64,000 nt of DNA from Amanita rubescens (lineage: Eukaryota; Basidiomycota; Agaricomycetes; Agaricales; Amanitaceae), in NCBI GenBank assembly GCA_015039365.1, contig WION01000229.1, positions 1 through 64,000 on the forward strand, written 5' to 3'. Below the pieces are notes generated by a model. It made no database searches. It saw nothing but the letters and a program-made list of their open reading frames with translations, and had not been told where the DNA came from. Numbering within the stretch: the first letter of the stretch is position 1; every line of letters starts with the position of its first letter. This document shows positions 11,860-21,353 of the stretch, piece after piece. The translations under genes and the position numbers were made by a program.

Positions 11860-12205
11860 CAACATTCTCTGTAAGGCATGACAATGCTGTAGCTGTGCCA
11901 ACACAACTGTCGTTACTGTACATGTCCTCCCAAAATGAGCAAGAGCAGACACCTCCCGTGGGACAGGATGCTGTGGCACACCCATGTCCCTCTTCAAATC
12001 ACATAAAGACCACCCAGGAATGCATTCATCACAAATGTGTTCTGAGGTGTCATGGCATGACAGGAAGTAGGTAACAAGGCATGCAGGGCCATAACGGTAC
12101 CACCCATGCAACCCAGGAAAGAAGCAGCTACTCTGGGATTGAACCCAAGACCACCCCGGATATGTACGGTGCTCAGACTCGGACTACTAAGCTACTGGGC
12201 TTTTA
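11860..12205 (-). mobile_element. tRNA-derived SINE-like element
   Basis: On the minus strand, starting near 12205, is a tRNA-like head. An A box TAGCTTAGTAG (consensus TRGCNNAGYNG) is followed 49 bases later by a perfect B box GGTTCAATCCC. The flanking stems pair imperfectly, so this is not a working tRNA gene. Behind the head (lower coordinates) lies a ~260 bp non-coding body containing three similar CATGCC-centred blocks. A head with Pol III boxes plus an unrelated tail is the structure of a SINE. I could not define target-site duplications or the exact 3' end, and no second copy is in the window. Confidence 0.5.
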
Positions 12206-12974
12206 AGCAATCGTGAAATTGACACAATCTGAACTAAGATGACTTGTTCCCTTATCTTTTCTACATACTTGTCGACATCTGAGCTTGCCACAGAAACTGG
12301 CATAGCCCCGAGAGAATGGTTACGCTGTGTTGCGCCTGGCTGGCCGGCGGACGGTATTTTGAATTCGTTGAGCAAGTCAAGCGTCACACCGTATCTTCAG
12401 CAGAACGCGAGGCTGTGGACCTGATTTAGGACCTTGGTGGGAGTACGGCGTCAGAAGGGCCGTCGAAGAGGGTCTAAATTGGTTGATTGACTGGCACGAT
12501 GTCATTCGTGACCAAGGGATCTCTAGAACCTTGTCAAAGATATCCCGACGTACCTCTTTCTCGTGTTCAGTTTCTGTAAGACTGAGCTTGTGTGAACATT
12601 ATTACACTACGGCCAAGGTCGCAAGAACACCCGTAAAATTAGTGCAGTCCCAGAAGACACTTCCTGTAGTAGTAAGCTGTATAGTATGACCGTAATGCTG
12701 TAACATACTGTGGGCTGTGATTGGTTGGAGTGAGACATGTGACTCGATCACCGCCATAGACTCTCCTTCGTCCTGATAGAAAGGCGTTTAGAGATCATCC
12801 TATCCAGCTTCTAATCTCATTTTTTTTCTTTTATTCTTGTCTCTCTTTTACGTTGGAAGTGCTGCGGTATGTTTTTGTTTACACTACGGTGTACATCTAA
12901 CATTTTTGCAGTGGGGGTAGATCCGAGTGCGACTACTCTATATCGTCGCCAAAAAAAGACACACGACCATTCCA
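12206..12974. other. Upstream region of the PSP1 gene with possible minus-strand coding remnant
   Basis: Minus-strand frames at 12187-12387 (ending KYVEKIREQVILVQIV) and around 12450-12600 (containing KEVRRDIFDKVLEIPW) read like protein. They have no ATG start, lie in different frames, and end at or next to the SINE-like element. They may be decayed exons of a lost gene; I do not recognise the family. The last ~200 bases before 12975 serve as promoter and leader for the PSP1 gene. Confidence 0.3.
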
Positions 12975-15746
12975 ATGTCTCTTTTCCCTTCAGATACCGC
13001 AAAAATAACCACGGAGGACGATCGCAAGAATAGGTTTCTCGCAAGCCCAGTTGGCCAGACCAACGGAAATGGGCATGGAAACGGGAATAACGGCCTTGGC
13101 AGCATGAATGGCGGTGCGGGTGTGCCGTCGCAAAGAGAGAGAGCTGCGAGTCAGCCTCCGCGTACGGGGGACCACACAAGCAGCATTTTCCCTTCTCCGT
13201 CTACGATGCATTTTATTCCCTTCGGCGTGGGGAGTGGCAGTCCGCGTACGACATACCGAAGCCAGCTCGGGGCTAATAGTGGTCGAACGAGCGCAGGCAG
13301 CAACAGTTCGAGTGGGGGTCCAGGGGCAGGGGCTGGAACAGGAGGGACCCCTCAGCCCGTTCCCATCCGGAGTTCCTCCTTCTCCGCACAGTCCCACAAT
13401 CACTTCTCCTCTGCGATGCGCGAAAGACCTTTCCCATCCACGTTCGAAGACGACGAATCAGAGCTGCTCGATACGGGCACCGGGTTTGCCTCGGCTGTTC
13501 TCGACGACCGTTTTGTTCCCCCTTCTCTATCCCGCGGTCGGCCAGCGTACGGTCACGATCCGAGTCGGAGCCGGTCCCAGTCACTTGCAACCATGCCACG
13601 TCCTCCTCCAATCGGGACCAGCCCTTCCATTTCAGCCCTTCGCACTCCGACGATGCAAAGCTGGAACGAATCTCTCTTGTCTTCTCTTGGTTCTTCGTCC
13701 TTATCGGCCTCCAATCCGCTCAACATACACGGTAGTAGGTACGGGGAAATCAAGCCCCCGGGGAATGTTACTTCATCCCGGTACGGTTCTCTTGGCACTT
13801 TGGGAGTGTCTCCCAGTCGTATTCACGCATCTCCTTCTCCTTCTTCGCCCCTTGCCCCTGGCGGTGGATTGATGCCGTTTTTGGGATCCAACGGCTTCTC
13901 TTCCTCTGCCACTTCCTCTTCTCGCAGGTACCACGATGTGTCGAACATGAGCCCATTTGTACGCGATGTCGGTGAAATTTTGTTGGATAGTTCGGGCCTG
14001 GGAAGTTTGTGGGCAGGTCTTCCACGAGATGAAGGCAGTGGGACAACAAGCGGAACGACCAGCAGAAGACACAGCGTTAGCGTCGTGCAGCCCAGGAGAG
14101 GCGGTAGCAACATCGTCGGGTTCAGCGCACCCGGTACGGCAGACAGTCCGTTTGAGGAACAGCAGCCCGCCACACGATCACATGTCTTCCAGCAAGGATC
14201 TTCTTATTATACCGGAGTAGGTGGTTCACGTGGCGCGAGCGACAGTTCTTCGTCCTCAAGTGGAGGAATTGGGCGCCTTTTGTTAACTGATGAGGAGCTG
14301 GCTGCTGACTTTGGCTTATTAAATGTCAACCCGAGCGAGCCTCCTCCGTCGTCGTCCTCGAAGATGCATGCTCCCAGCCAACCCTCTTCTCTCCCCATCT
14401 ACGGACCCCATTCACGCAGCCCCGTGTCCATGAGAGATACCACCTCGCCATATAGAGGTCTGGGCATCGCCACTCCTGGAACTAATGGCGGAGGGTCCTA
14501 CTTCCAGTCCTCGATCCGTCAACAACGCCAGCAAGCTAGCACCCCGAGCGATGAGTACCCTGGGATCGCAGAGAGTCCTCAAAGGAGCGCATTGGGCATG
14601 CAGTTTGAACCAAGCCAGCAACCTCAGCAGCTCTATAGCACGGAAGGAGTGAAAGGTTCTACCTACATCAATACGCGGGTTTCAGGTTACGCGGCTGCCG
14701 CTGCCGCCGGGCCTGGCGCTTCTCCGCTTTCGCCTACCAGTGCCAACAGCATCAGCATATCACCCACGGCAGCAAGGTTATCTATTAACCCTCAGCAACC
14801 ACCTTTCTACGCGCACCAGAGGCGACTTTCGGACGCTGCCCACGGATTACCCTCCACCGCTTCTGCCGCTTCCGCGTCTACGGGTGCGGCGGCAGGTCAA
14901 GGTCCCACCTCCGCGACTGCTGTTCCCCCTCCTAGCCTGAACGACCTGGGCAAAGGCATTCCCCTCCACTCTGTACCCTCTTCCTACCCTCTATTCATCG
15001 TCGAGTTCAAAGCGGGTCGAACAGACTTGTATTATATGCCTGATCCCAAAATGGACGTCCGTGTGGGCGATTTGGTGATCGTGGAGGCGGATCGGGGGAG
15101 AGATTTGGGTAAGGTGGTGAATGATGGGATTACGGTGAGGGAGGTGGAAGCGTGGCAAAGGCAGCAGGTGGAGAAGGCGCAAGCGCAGGCTCAGGCTCAG
15201 GCTCAAGTGGGGATGGGAGCTGGAATTGGACCGGATGGGCAGCCGACGAGTCCTGTGGGTGCGGCAAGTAAGAAGGATATTAACCCCAAGATGATCTATG
15301 CCAAGGCTGGGCCGCAGGAAACTCAGTGCGTTTGTTATTCCTGTTTTGAGGGGTATCTGCAGTGCTAATATATATGCTTTTCGCACCAGGATGCTGGCTA
15401 CGAAGACGCAGGACGAGATGAAGGCGTTGCAGTTGTGCCAAAGCAAGGTGCGAGCTAAAAAATTGCCGATGGAGGTTGTGGATGCGGAGTATCAGTGGTG
15501 AGTTGTTTCGAAAACCGGTTTCGCTCTTTGGATGGGTATTGATGATGCGTAGGGATCGCCGCAAGCTTACATTTTATTTTGTTGCGGACAAGAGGATTGA
15601 TTTTAGGGAGCTTGTGAGGGAGCTGTTTAGGTACGTGTGTTATTCATTTCGTCGCGCTCGTACTAACATGTTATTATCATATCAGGTTATACAAAACGCG
15701 TATCTGGATGGCATCACTGCAAGGGACAGGTGGATATGAACAATAA
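12975..15746 (+). CDS. PSP1 C-terminal domain protein with long disordered N-terminus
   Basis: About 650 residues of Ser/Gly/Pro-rich low-complexity sequence precede the PSP1 conserved C-terminal domain. The domain begins YPLFIVEFKAGRTDLYYM and contains VRVGDLVIVEADRGRDLGKV. After introns it continues with MKALQLCQSKVRAKKLPMEVVDAEYQW, DRRKLTFYFVADKRIDFREL, and a short exon ending in GGYEQ. In yeast, PSP1 is a high-copy suppressor of DNA polymerase alpha mutants and is linked to cytoplasmic RNA granules. The same domain occurs in bacterial RicT/YaaT proteins. The Met at 12975 is used because the frame upstream (to 12927) has only a GTG. The last three introns (near 15331-15389, 15499-15551 and 15632-15684) join in frame. 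Polyalanine and Q-A repeats near 15180 are typical of the linker. Confidence 0.88.
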
Positions 15747-16494
15747 TTTGAAACGCGCCCCAACGAATCATGACAAGAAAAAAGAAAAAATGTCACTCCG
15801 AATTAACCGTGTTTATTTATTGAAGCTTTGTTTAATTCCCATAACGGCTCCTCTCCTTACACCTACCCCGGTCGGTGGGGATCTTACAATTGTTTTTCGT
15901 TTTACGCCCATTCGTCTTTCTCCCTGTTTTATATCAATGCTTGGTGTCGTAAGTGTTAAGTCCTGCTTGAAAGATTCGCTGATGATGATTGACTTGTCAG
16001 TTTCATTTTCCTAACAATATGCAACTCGTGCTCCCGGACATTCTACAATTCACGATCTGTCCACCCATATATGTCCTTTTTGCCATCTCATCTTCTCTCT
16101 CTCTCAAAACGTTTACCCTCGCATCACCGTCCGGGTGTGGTTACATTGTGTACGATAGGGATGTACATATATATGTGCTGGTTCTTTTCCTTGATGTTTT
16201 GTACGATATTTGCTGTTTCTGTTTCTGTTTCAACTTAAAGCGTTACGCGTTATACGACGGCCGATCTTGCTCTTGTGCTTTTTTATGCTCATATTACGTT
16301 CGGTTTGGTTTACGAATGAACCTTGTAAGCAATAAAATCTTTTGTCTCATCTGAGCTGTATTGTATAGATTGGTGATACAAGGGTAGTGTATATCGTACA
16401 GTGCTTCTGTCCATATCAACGCGTGTAAAGCGTCAGAATGGAATGTTATCTGAACAATGACAACGCGTAAAGACGCGTTAGGATAGCTATATCC
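15747..16494. other. Convergent 3' intergenic region between PSP1 and APC11 genes
   Basis: T-rich on the plus strand with no supportable exon. The two genes converge here, so the stretch probably holds both 3' UTRs and terminators. The small frames at 15730-16354 (plus) are AT-driven and have no family features. Confidence 0.4.
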
Positions 16495-16941
16495 TCATAC
16501 GCGTCTTTCGGCCGTAACTGGTGCGGGACAAGCATTAACGCAAGATCAACCGCGACACAAGAGCATAACTCACTCCATGGTCTTCTATCCATTGGACATT
16601 GTTGTTTCGACGCAGACGTTCCGATCCATTTGAGTAAACAGTGCATATGGAATATATGTGTGCATTCTCCCCATACTAAAAAAAACGCGATATAGAAACG
16701 CGCATATGCATAACCACAATCACATGCAGTAAGAGAAAACTCAACTGAGTGGACAATCGTCTCCTGGAACCTTGCAAGATGGACAACAGCCTTCGAATGG
16801 CACGCGACATATGCCGCACACATCGCCTTCGTCCTCGTCTTCTGTGCCACCCGCCTTGTTATCATTGATTGTCTCTGAATCCTTGCCTGTGTCCCAGCGC
16901 CATTGGGCGACAGCATGCCAATGTTTGACGATGACCTTCAT
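16495..16941 (-). CDS. APC11: Anaphase-promoting complex subunit 11 (RING-H2)
   Basis: Catalytic RING subunit of the APC/C ubiquitin ligase, which recruits E2 enzymes to drive cyclin and securin destruction. Start MKVIVKHWHAVAQWRWD is the family N-terminus. The first exon also holds VCGICRVPFEGCCPSC and KVPGDDCPL. After an intron (about 16661-16749) follows WGECTHIFHMHCLLKWI and CPMDRRPW. A last intron and a short exon give ITAERRV and the stop at 16495. Zinc ligands are in place, except that the final Cys of the usual CPMCR is Asp, as in the cullin RING partner RBX1. The acidic insert before the RING (GGTEDEDEGD) is also seen in yeast Apc11. Its start codon is 79 bp from that of CSN7. Confidence 0.9.
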
Positions 16942-17020
16942 GACGGTGAGGTTCAAGTTGCGCGTTACGTCATGACGTTACGTAACGTAACTCCTACTTG
17001 GACGAGCACGATAACCAGCG
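16942..17020. promoter_or_regulatory. 79 bp divergent APC11/CSN7 promoter with two overlapping palindromes
   Basis: The whole gap between the two opposing start codons is 79 bp. It contains the perfect palindrome ACGTCATGACGT (16967-16978), which overlaps a second one, GTTACGTAAC (16977-16986). ACGTCA/TTACGT are CRE/ATF-type bZIP half-sites, so a bZIP factor serving both genes is a reasonable inference. No TATA box is seen. Confidence 0.55.
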
Positions 17021-18147
17021 ATGGATTTGGGCATCAACTTCTCCGCAAAGCTCGAGCCTTTCTTGCTCATGGCAAAGTCGGCCAAAGGGGCTGCGGCAGC
17101 TAAACTGGTGCAGGACGCTACCGCTGCTCCCGGCGTGTATGTGTTTTCAGAGCTGCTGGAACAACCGTCTATTCAGGAGGCAAGTGCTCGTGCTTAACTG
17201 CGAGTTTTTTCGAATCACGTCTGAATTGTGTTTTTGAACGTTGTAGTTGCGGAAGAGCGAACAACACGAACCCTATTTGTCTCTCCTTCAATTATTCGCT
17301 TACAAGACGTATCAGGACTATGTTCGTATGTAATCCACGTGCGTTGTGTGCGGGGATATCTACTGACCGGCAAACATATATTGGCAGAATACCAAGATCG
17401 ACTGCCTCAACTCAACGCGGCCCAAACTATAAAACTCAAACATTTGTCTATCGTGTCCTTGGCCGCCGAGCGTCGGGTGAGAGCATTCACAATCTACTGC
17501 ACAATGACCTGACCGTTGGTGCAATTCATAATCAAGATATTATCCTACTCCGATCTCCTTAAAGCACTGGACATGCCCAGCATCCGCGAACTCGAAGACC
17601 TCATCATCGATGCCATTTACTTGGACGTTCTACGCGGAAAACTAGATCAGAGCAAGGAGCTGTTCGAAGTTGAGTATACTATGGGCAGAGATCTCGAGCC
17701 TGGCGGGCTCGAAAACATATTGGTGGCCTTGCAGAACTGGTGACTTTTTTACTTTTATCCTTCCTGTCTTCCCCTCCCTCATACTTTCTTTCTCTTCCAG
17801 GGCCGCAACAACATCGTCAGTGCTCTTGACACTAGATAGCAAGATTGAAAATATAGCTGCTCGAACCGCGGCAAAGAGGGCTGGCCAAGAGGAACACGAC
17901 AAGACACTGCAAGCCGTTTTGAAAGAAGTGACGGACAGAAAGGACAAGAGTGGGTATAGGAAAGGCACTATCGATCGCGATAGCATGTTGATGGATGTCG
18001 ACGACGTGCTAGAGCAGGCAAAGGGGAAAAACCGAAAGTTCGTTTCAAATCCCCCTATCCTCTGGCTTACTTTTAACAACTGTTATAAATGACAGAGCGT
18101 CGCAAGAGGCTGTACCCAAGCAACAACGGAAGCGCAATAAATTTTAG
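17021..18147 (+). CDS. CSN7: COP9 signalosome subunit 7 (PCI domain)
   Basis: Scaffold subunit of the COP9 signalosome, which removes NEDD8 from cullins. Six exons join in frame: 17021-17179, 17247-17325, 17388-17476, 17537-17739, 17801-18037 and 18096-18147. The PCI core shows [14 protein letters not shown], then [20 protein letters not shown], then [20 protein letters not shown] and [20 protein letters not shown] follows, the classic CSN7 winged-helix segment, and then a lysine-rich C-terminal helix ending KRNKF. The first intron must start with GC (GAG|GCAAGT) to keep the PCI frame; using the nearby GT shifts the frame. A cullin (CUL4) is encoded 20 kb away in the same window, but I read nothing further into that. 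Confidence 0.88.
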
Positions 18148-18411
18148 AGGTCATAGACGGAATGTATTATTACAGCAAATGGTGTAACCATTTTTGCGTG
18201 AGGAAATGCGCTCTGTCTATGATACGGCATATTGTTCGAGACCTCCATCAACAAGCAACTCTGTTGCTGCTCTCTTTACTGCTGCTGCTGAGTTCCCAAA
18301 CTACCTGAGACTTCCGCCCCACTTCTTGCAGCCGAAACCATCCAACGTGCTACCCTCTCTATTAATAACACACATTCATAGCCCAATCCCATGACTGTCC
18401 CATTCAAACAC

Positions 18412-19720
18412 CTATATGATGCAATTAAAAGGCTTGGAACCCACAAATACCATATTGGCGATCTCTCCCGCTTTTATTGTTTCGAGAACTGGTACCTTTT
18501 TACCACTTGCATCCTCCTTGAACTTGATTCTGTACCTGGGTTTATATGTCCTCTTGTACCGATCCAAAACCTCCTCCATCCTGCTCTTTGATTCTAGTAA
18601 TGGCAATATCTTCCTGCTTTGGCTTGGCATCTCCAAAAATAGATACCGTATCAAGTAGCTCACGTCCACGGATGGTCCGTATGAGCACAATCCACGATCC
18701 ACATTTTCTTCCAACCATCGCGATTGCGCGAGAAGTGCATCCAAGTATCTTGAGATCGTAGGAATGTACACCTTGGATTGCGAACCACGGCTGGCCGATT
18801 GAGAATGAGTATTAGGCAGGAAGCGACCGTTGGGTATAGTCAGCAACGGTGGCTTGTGTGCAGAAATCTCGGGGCCGGGGTGTAAATCTGATTCGAGTAG
18901 AACAGGAGTGAGCACCTCGCAACACGGGGCCTCAATTAAGAAAGGCCCATTGTCGATGCGTCCATCAGCAGGGGGGTCGACTAAGAGGCGGAAAGCTTCT
19001 TCACTCCATACTTTGATGGAGAAGGTGCCATCCGTTCGCTTGAAGACGCGGGGTGGTGGTTGTAGATAATCCTCCCCAAAAGTATAGACAAGAGGTGCTT
19101 CTTCCCAGTTTCCGGTGCGCGGTATATCTTCAGCAATGGCAGCAATTTGACTGTTGCGGATCAGGAGATCAAAGTGCTGGATTTCCATCAGTCTAGCATA
19201 GCCTAGTGACGATATTTAACGAGGTTGACACTCACAGAGCTCGGCAAAACATCTGCACCCATCCACAGTAAAGCAGAACGGCCCAACACGATGCACGGGT
19301 GCTGGTGTACGTCCAAGACGTCAAAGACATCGTCGAGATAGCCATGGTCTGCCATAAAAAGATGCGTATTTTGGTCTTGCACCACGTGTCCACTATTACA
19401 AACAAATTTTACTACAATCTAATACGGAGGCGAATGCTATGTTGTACATTTCCAGCGATAGTCTTGGCAGATAAATAGAGACCAGCTACGTCGTCGAGTA
19501 CTTTTTGAATTTCGGGCCTTCGCTGGGTCTGGTTCTCATGCCACTTGCACGCGGCCACCGTGAGAGCTTGTAAGTTCCTGCGACTTCGGGGATGGAAGGA
19601 GTCGTCCATAAAAAGTCCAAACTCCTCTTGGAGTAAAGTGATGGGAATCGTATCAAAATTGAATGGACGATTGCAGGCAACAACTTGTCGAGCTACAGTT
19701 TGAAAGGTTGGTGCATCCAA
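18412..19720 (-). CDS. Unrecognised lineage-specific protein, possibly nucleotidyltransferase-like
   Basis: Three coding blocks on the minus strand appear to be one gene. 19412-19720 carries FNFDTIPITLLQEEFGLFM and ALTVAACKWHENQTQRRPEI. 19203-19385 carries HPCIVLGRSALLWMGADVLP. 18412-19188 carries HFDLLIRNSQIAAIAEDI and a long C-terminal part with VYIPTISRYLDALL. The order 'LGRSAL.WMGAD ... FDLLIRNSQ' resembles agaricomycete proteins I believe have a nucleotidyltransferase-like fold, but I cannot confirm catalytic residues. The first block begins at a TTG with a stop just upstream, so the 5' end is missing, uses an unseen exon, or is broken. The second intron boundary is also uncertain. It converges with CSN7 and is divergent from a broken Crinkler-type header. 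Confidence 0.45.
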
Positions 19721-19753
19721 TTCGCCGCGTCATCGTTTCATCCCACGGTCGCC

Positions 19754-20596
19754 ATGCCTTTCATTTTCATACTCAAGAAGCCCAACGCCACAACTGTTAG
19801 ACTTGTATCTTTTGATGAACGGCCAAGCTGGGAAGTTCTCGCCTTGACAATCGCCGAAGATTTTAGCATTTAACCGAACGACGTCAGTGTTATTTTCCCT
19901 CCCGATTCCAACGGCGACATTACTGTCGAAAAAGAGGGAAACCTTCAGTCTTTCTACGAGGTCTATAATCCACCTTCTGGAAAATTCAAGGGAATCGTGC
20001 AGGATCTCCAGGCTCCTGATCGTGAGTCAGCTTCCAATTGGTTGTCCCTGCTTAGTACCTATAATTCATCACTCCTCAATTAGCCCAAGATGCAATCACC
20101 TCCACTTGGTCAATGGGCTCCGATCTATCTAATCTATCCAACTCCGGTAAGCAATCAGCAGTTAGATCGAAAAAAATTGCTCAGTAATTGGCTCAGATGA
20201 TCAGCTCAAACTTTTCTGTTGGGTTCTCAATGTGTCCGATGACCCTTTCCATGTCATCATCGGGAAAAGTTTGACGGTGAGTGAACTCAAGAAAGAGATC
20301 AAGAAGGAGATGCAATGGTGCCATCGACCCCGACACGCTCGAGCTCTGGAAGGTGAGCGAAATCTTCCCTGCGCGGGTCGATGACATCTAATCTTTGGGG
20401 AAGTTATCTCCACCCATTTCTTCTGCGGACATTGACACGAAATTTAAAGACGTTCAAAGCCCGCAGTGGATCCCAGGGTGCGTCAAATTAAAAGCTATGG
20501 ACAAATTATCGGAACATTTCTCCTCGGCCCCTCGCAAGCACCTCCATATCATTGTGGAAGTCCCGCCTACACGTAAGTATTCTCAGAATCCCTCCT
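19754..20596 (+). pseudogene. Broken Crinkler-type header (ubiquitin-like N-terminal region)
   Basis: The segment starts with MPFIFILKKPNATTVRLVSF and DERPSWEVLALTIAEDFSI, then hits an in-frame TAA at 19871; the reading continues beyond it as PNDVSVIF and LQSFYEVYNPPSGK. Further on, after apparent introns, come LKLFCWVLNVSDDPF, IIGKSLTVSELKKEIKKEM, a frameshift near 20315, AIDPDTLELWKV, and finally HFSSAPRKHLHIIVEVPP. The 'FCWVL..', 'ALDLWKV'-like and 'HIIVE.PP' blocks in this order are the header of Crinkler (CR) effector-family proteins known from oomycetes and fungi. No catalytic C-terminal domain follows before 20.6 kb. A relative of its first part sits at 44509-44712, where the codon at the TAA position is a Leu codon. 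Confidence 0.6.
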
Positions 20597-20599
20597 AGA

Positions 20600-21353
20600 C
20601 GACGCGCGGCAGAATTGTACCGCTGGACAAATTTGACAATAAGCTGTTTATTATCAGAATCCTTTTTGCTAAAAAAAAAAACAGCTCTCATCGTGCTGAG
20701 TAACTGGAAAGCTATCTAGTCTGTCCGGGGACAAATCATGACATCGATACTCTGGAAAGAACTAGAAAGGAAACAAGAATTGAACGGCCAATTTAAGGTC
20801 ATTCTATCCTGTTCGTAGCCGGCATACTGTATACATACTGCGGAAGTCCTTCAAACCTTTCGACTTTATCCGGGTTTGCATTCTGAGGGGTGTCAATACT
20901 TTGAACTGTCTAAATCCTCCGGAACTCCTTTCCTGATGGGTCTTTAGAGACCGTCATATGATAATATTGTTCGAGACCTCCATCTATTTACCCGACACTC
21001 GCCGTCTCATTATAATTAGGAACGCCGTACACCTCAAAGTGGCAACAAATGCATAGTTCTTCCCGCCGTCCCCGAGCTGTATACTTCGGGCTTCTCTGGG
21101 CGAGGAGGGCTTTTATATAATCTATGATACCTTGATATGTTCTAGTATCTCTGCTTAATGTTATAAATAAATGTTGTACTATACATGCCTCTACTATTAG
21201 AAAGATTGGGAATATTCAGCCATCCATTCCAAGGGTATGCATGCCTATGCTTCATTGAAACTAAGAAAATCAAACGGGAAAAAGAGAGGGTAGAGAGTAT
21301 ACAAGTTATAACGAGCGACATAATTATAGAAGACACAAGGGAAAAAAAAAGTT
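20600..21353. other. Spacer between Crinkler relic and dynein tail gene
   Basis: No exon could be supported. The block ATATTGTTCGAGACCTCCATC at about 20964 also occurs at about 18229, so the accessory patch is bracketed by a short direct repeat. The end near 21340-21353 is the A/T-rich start of the dynein gene's 3' UTR. Confidence 0.4.

Noticed and set aside
12125..12205. Functional tRNA gene
   Set aside because: A and B boxes are good, but the T-arm and acceptor stems do not pair properly and no clear anticodon loop can be drawn.
12927..12974. N-terminal extension of the PSP1 protein from 12927
   Set aside because: The frame opens with GTG, not ATG; the first ATG is at 12975 and is followed by a plausible start MSLFPSDTAK.
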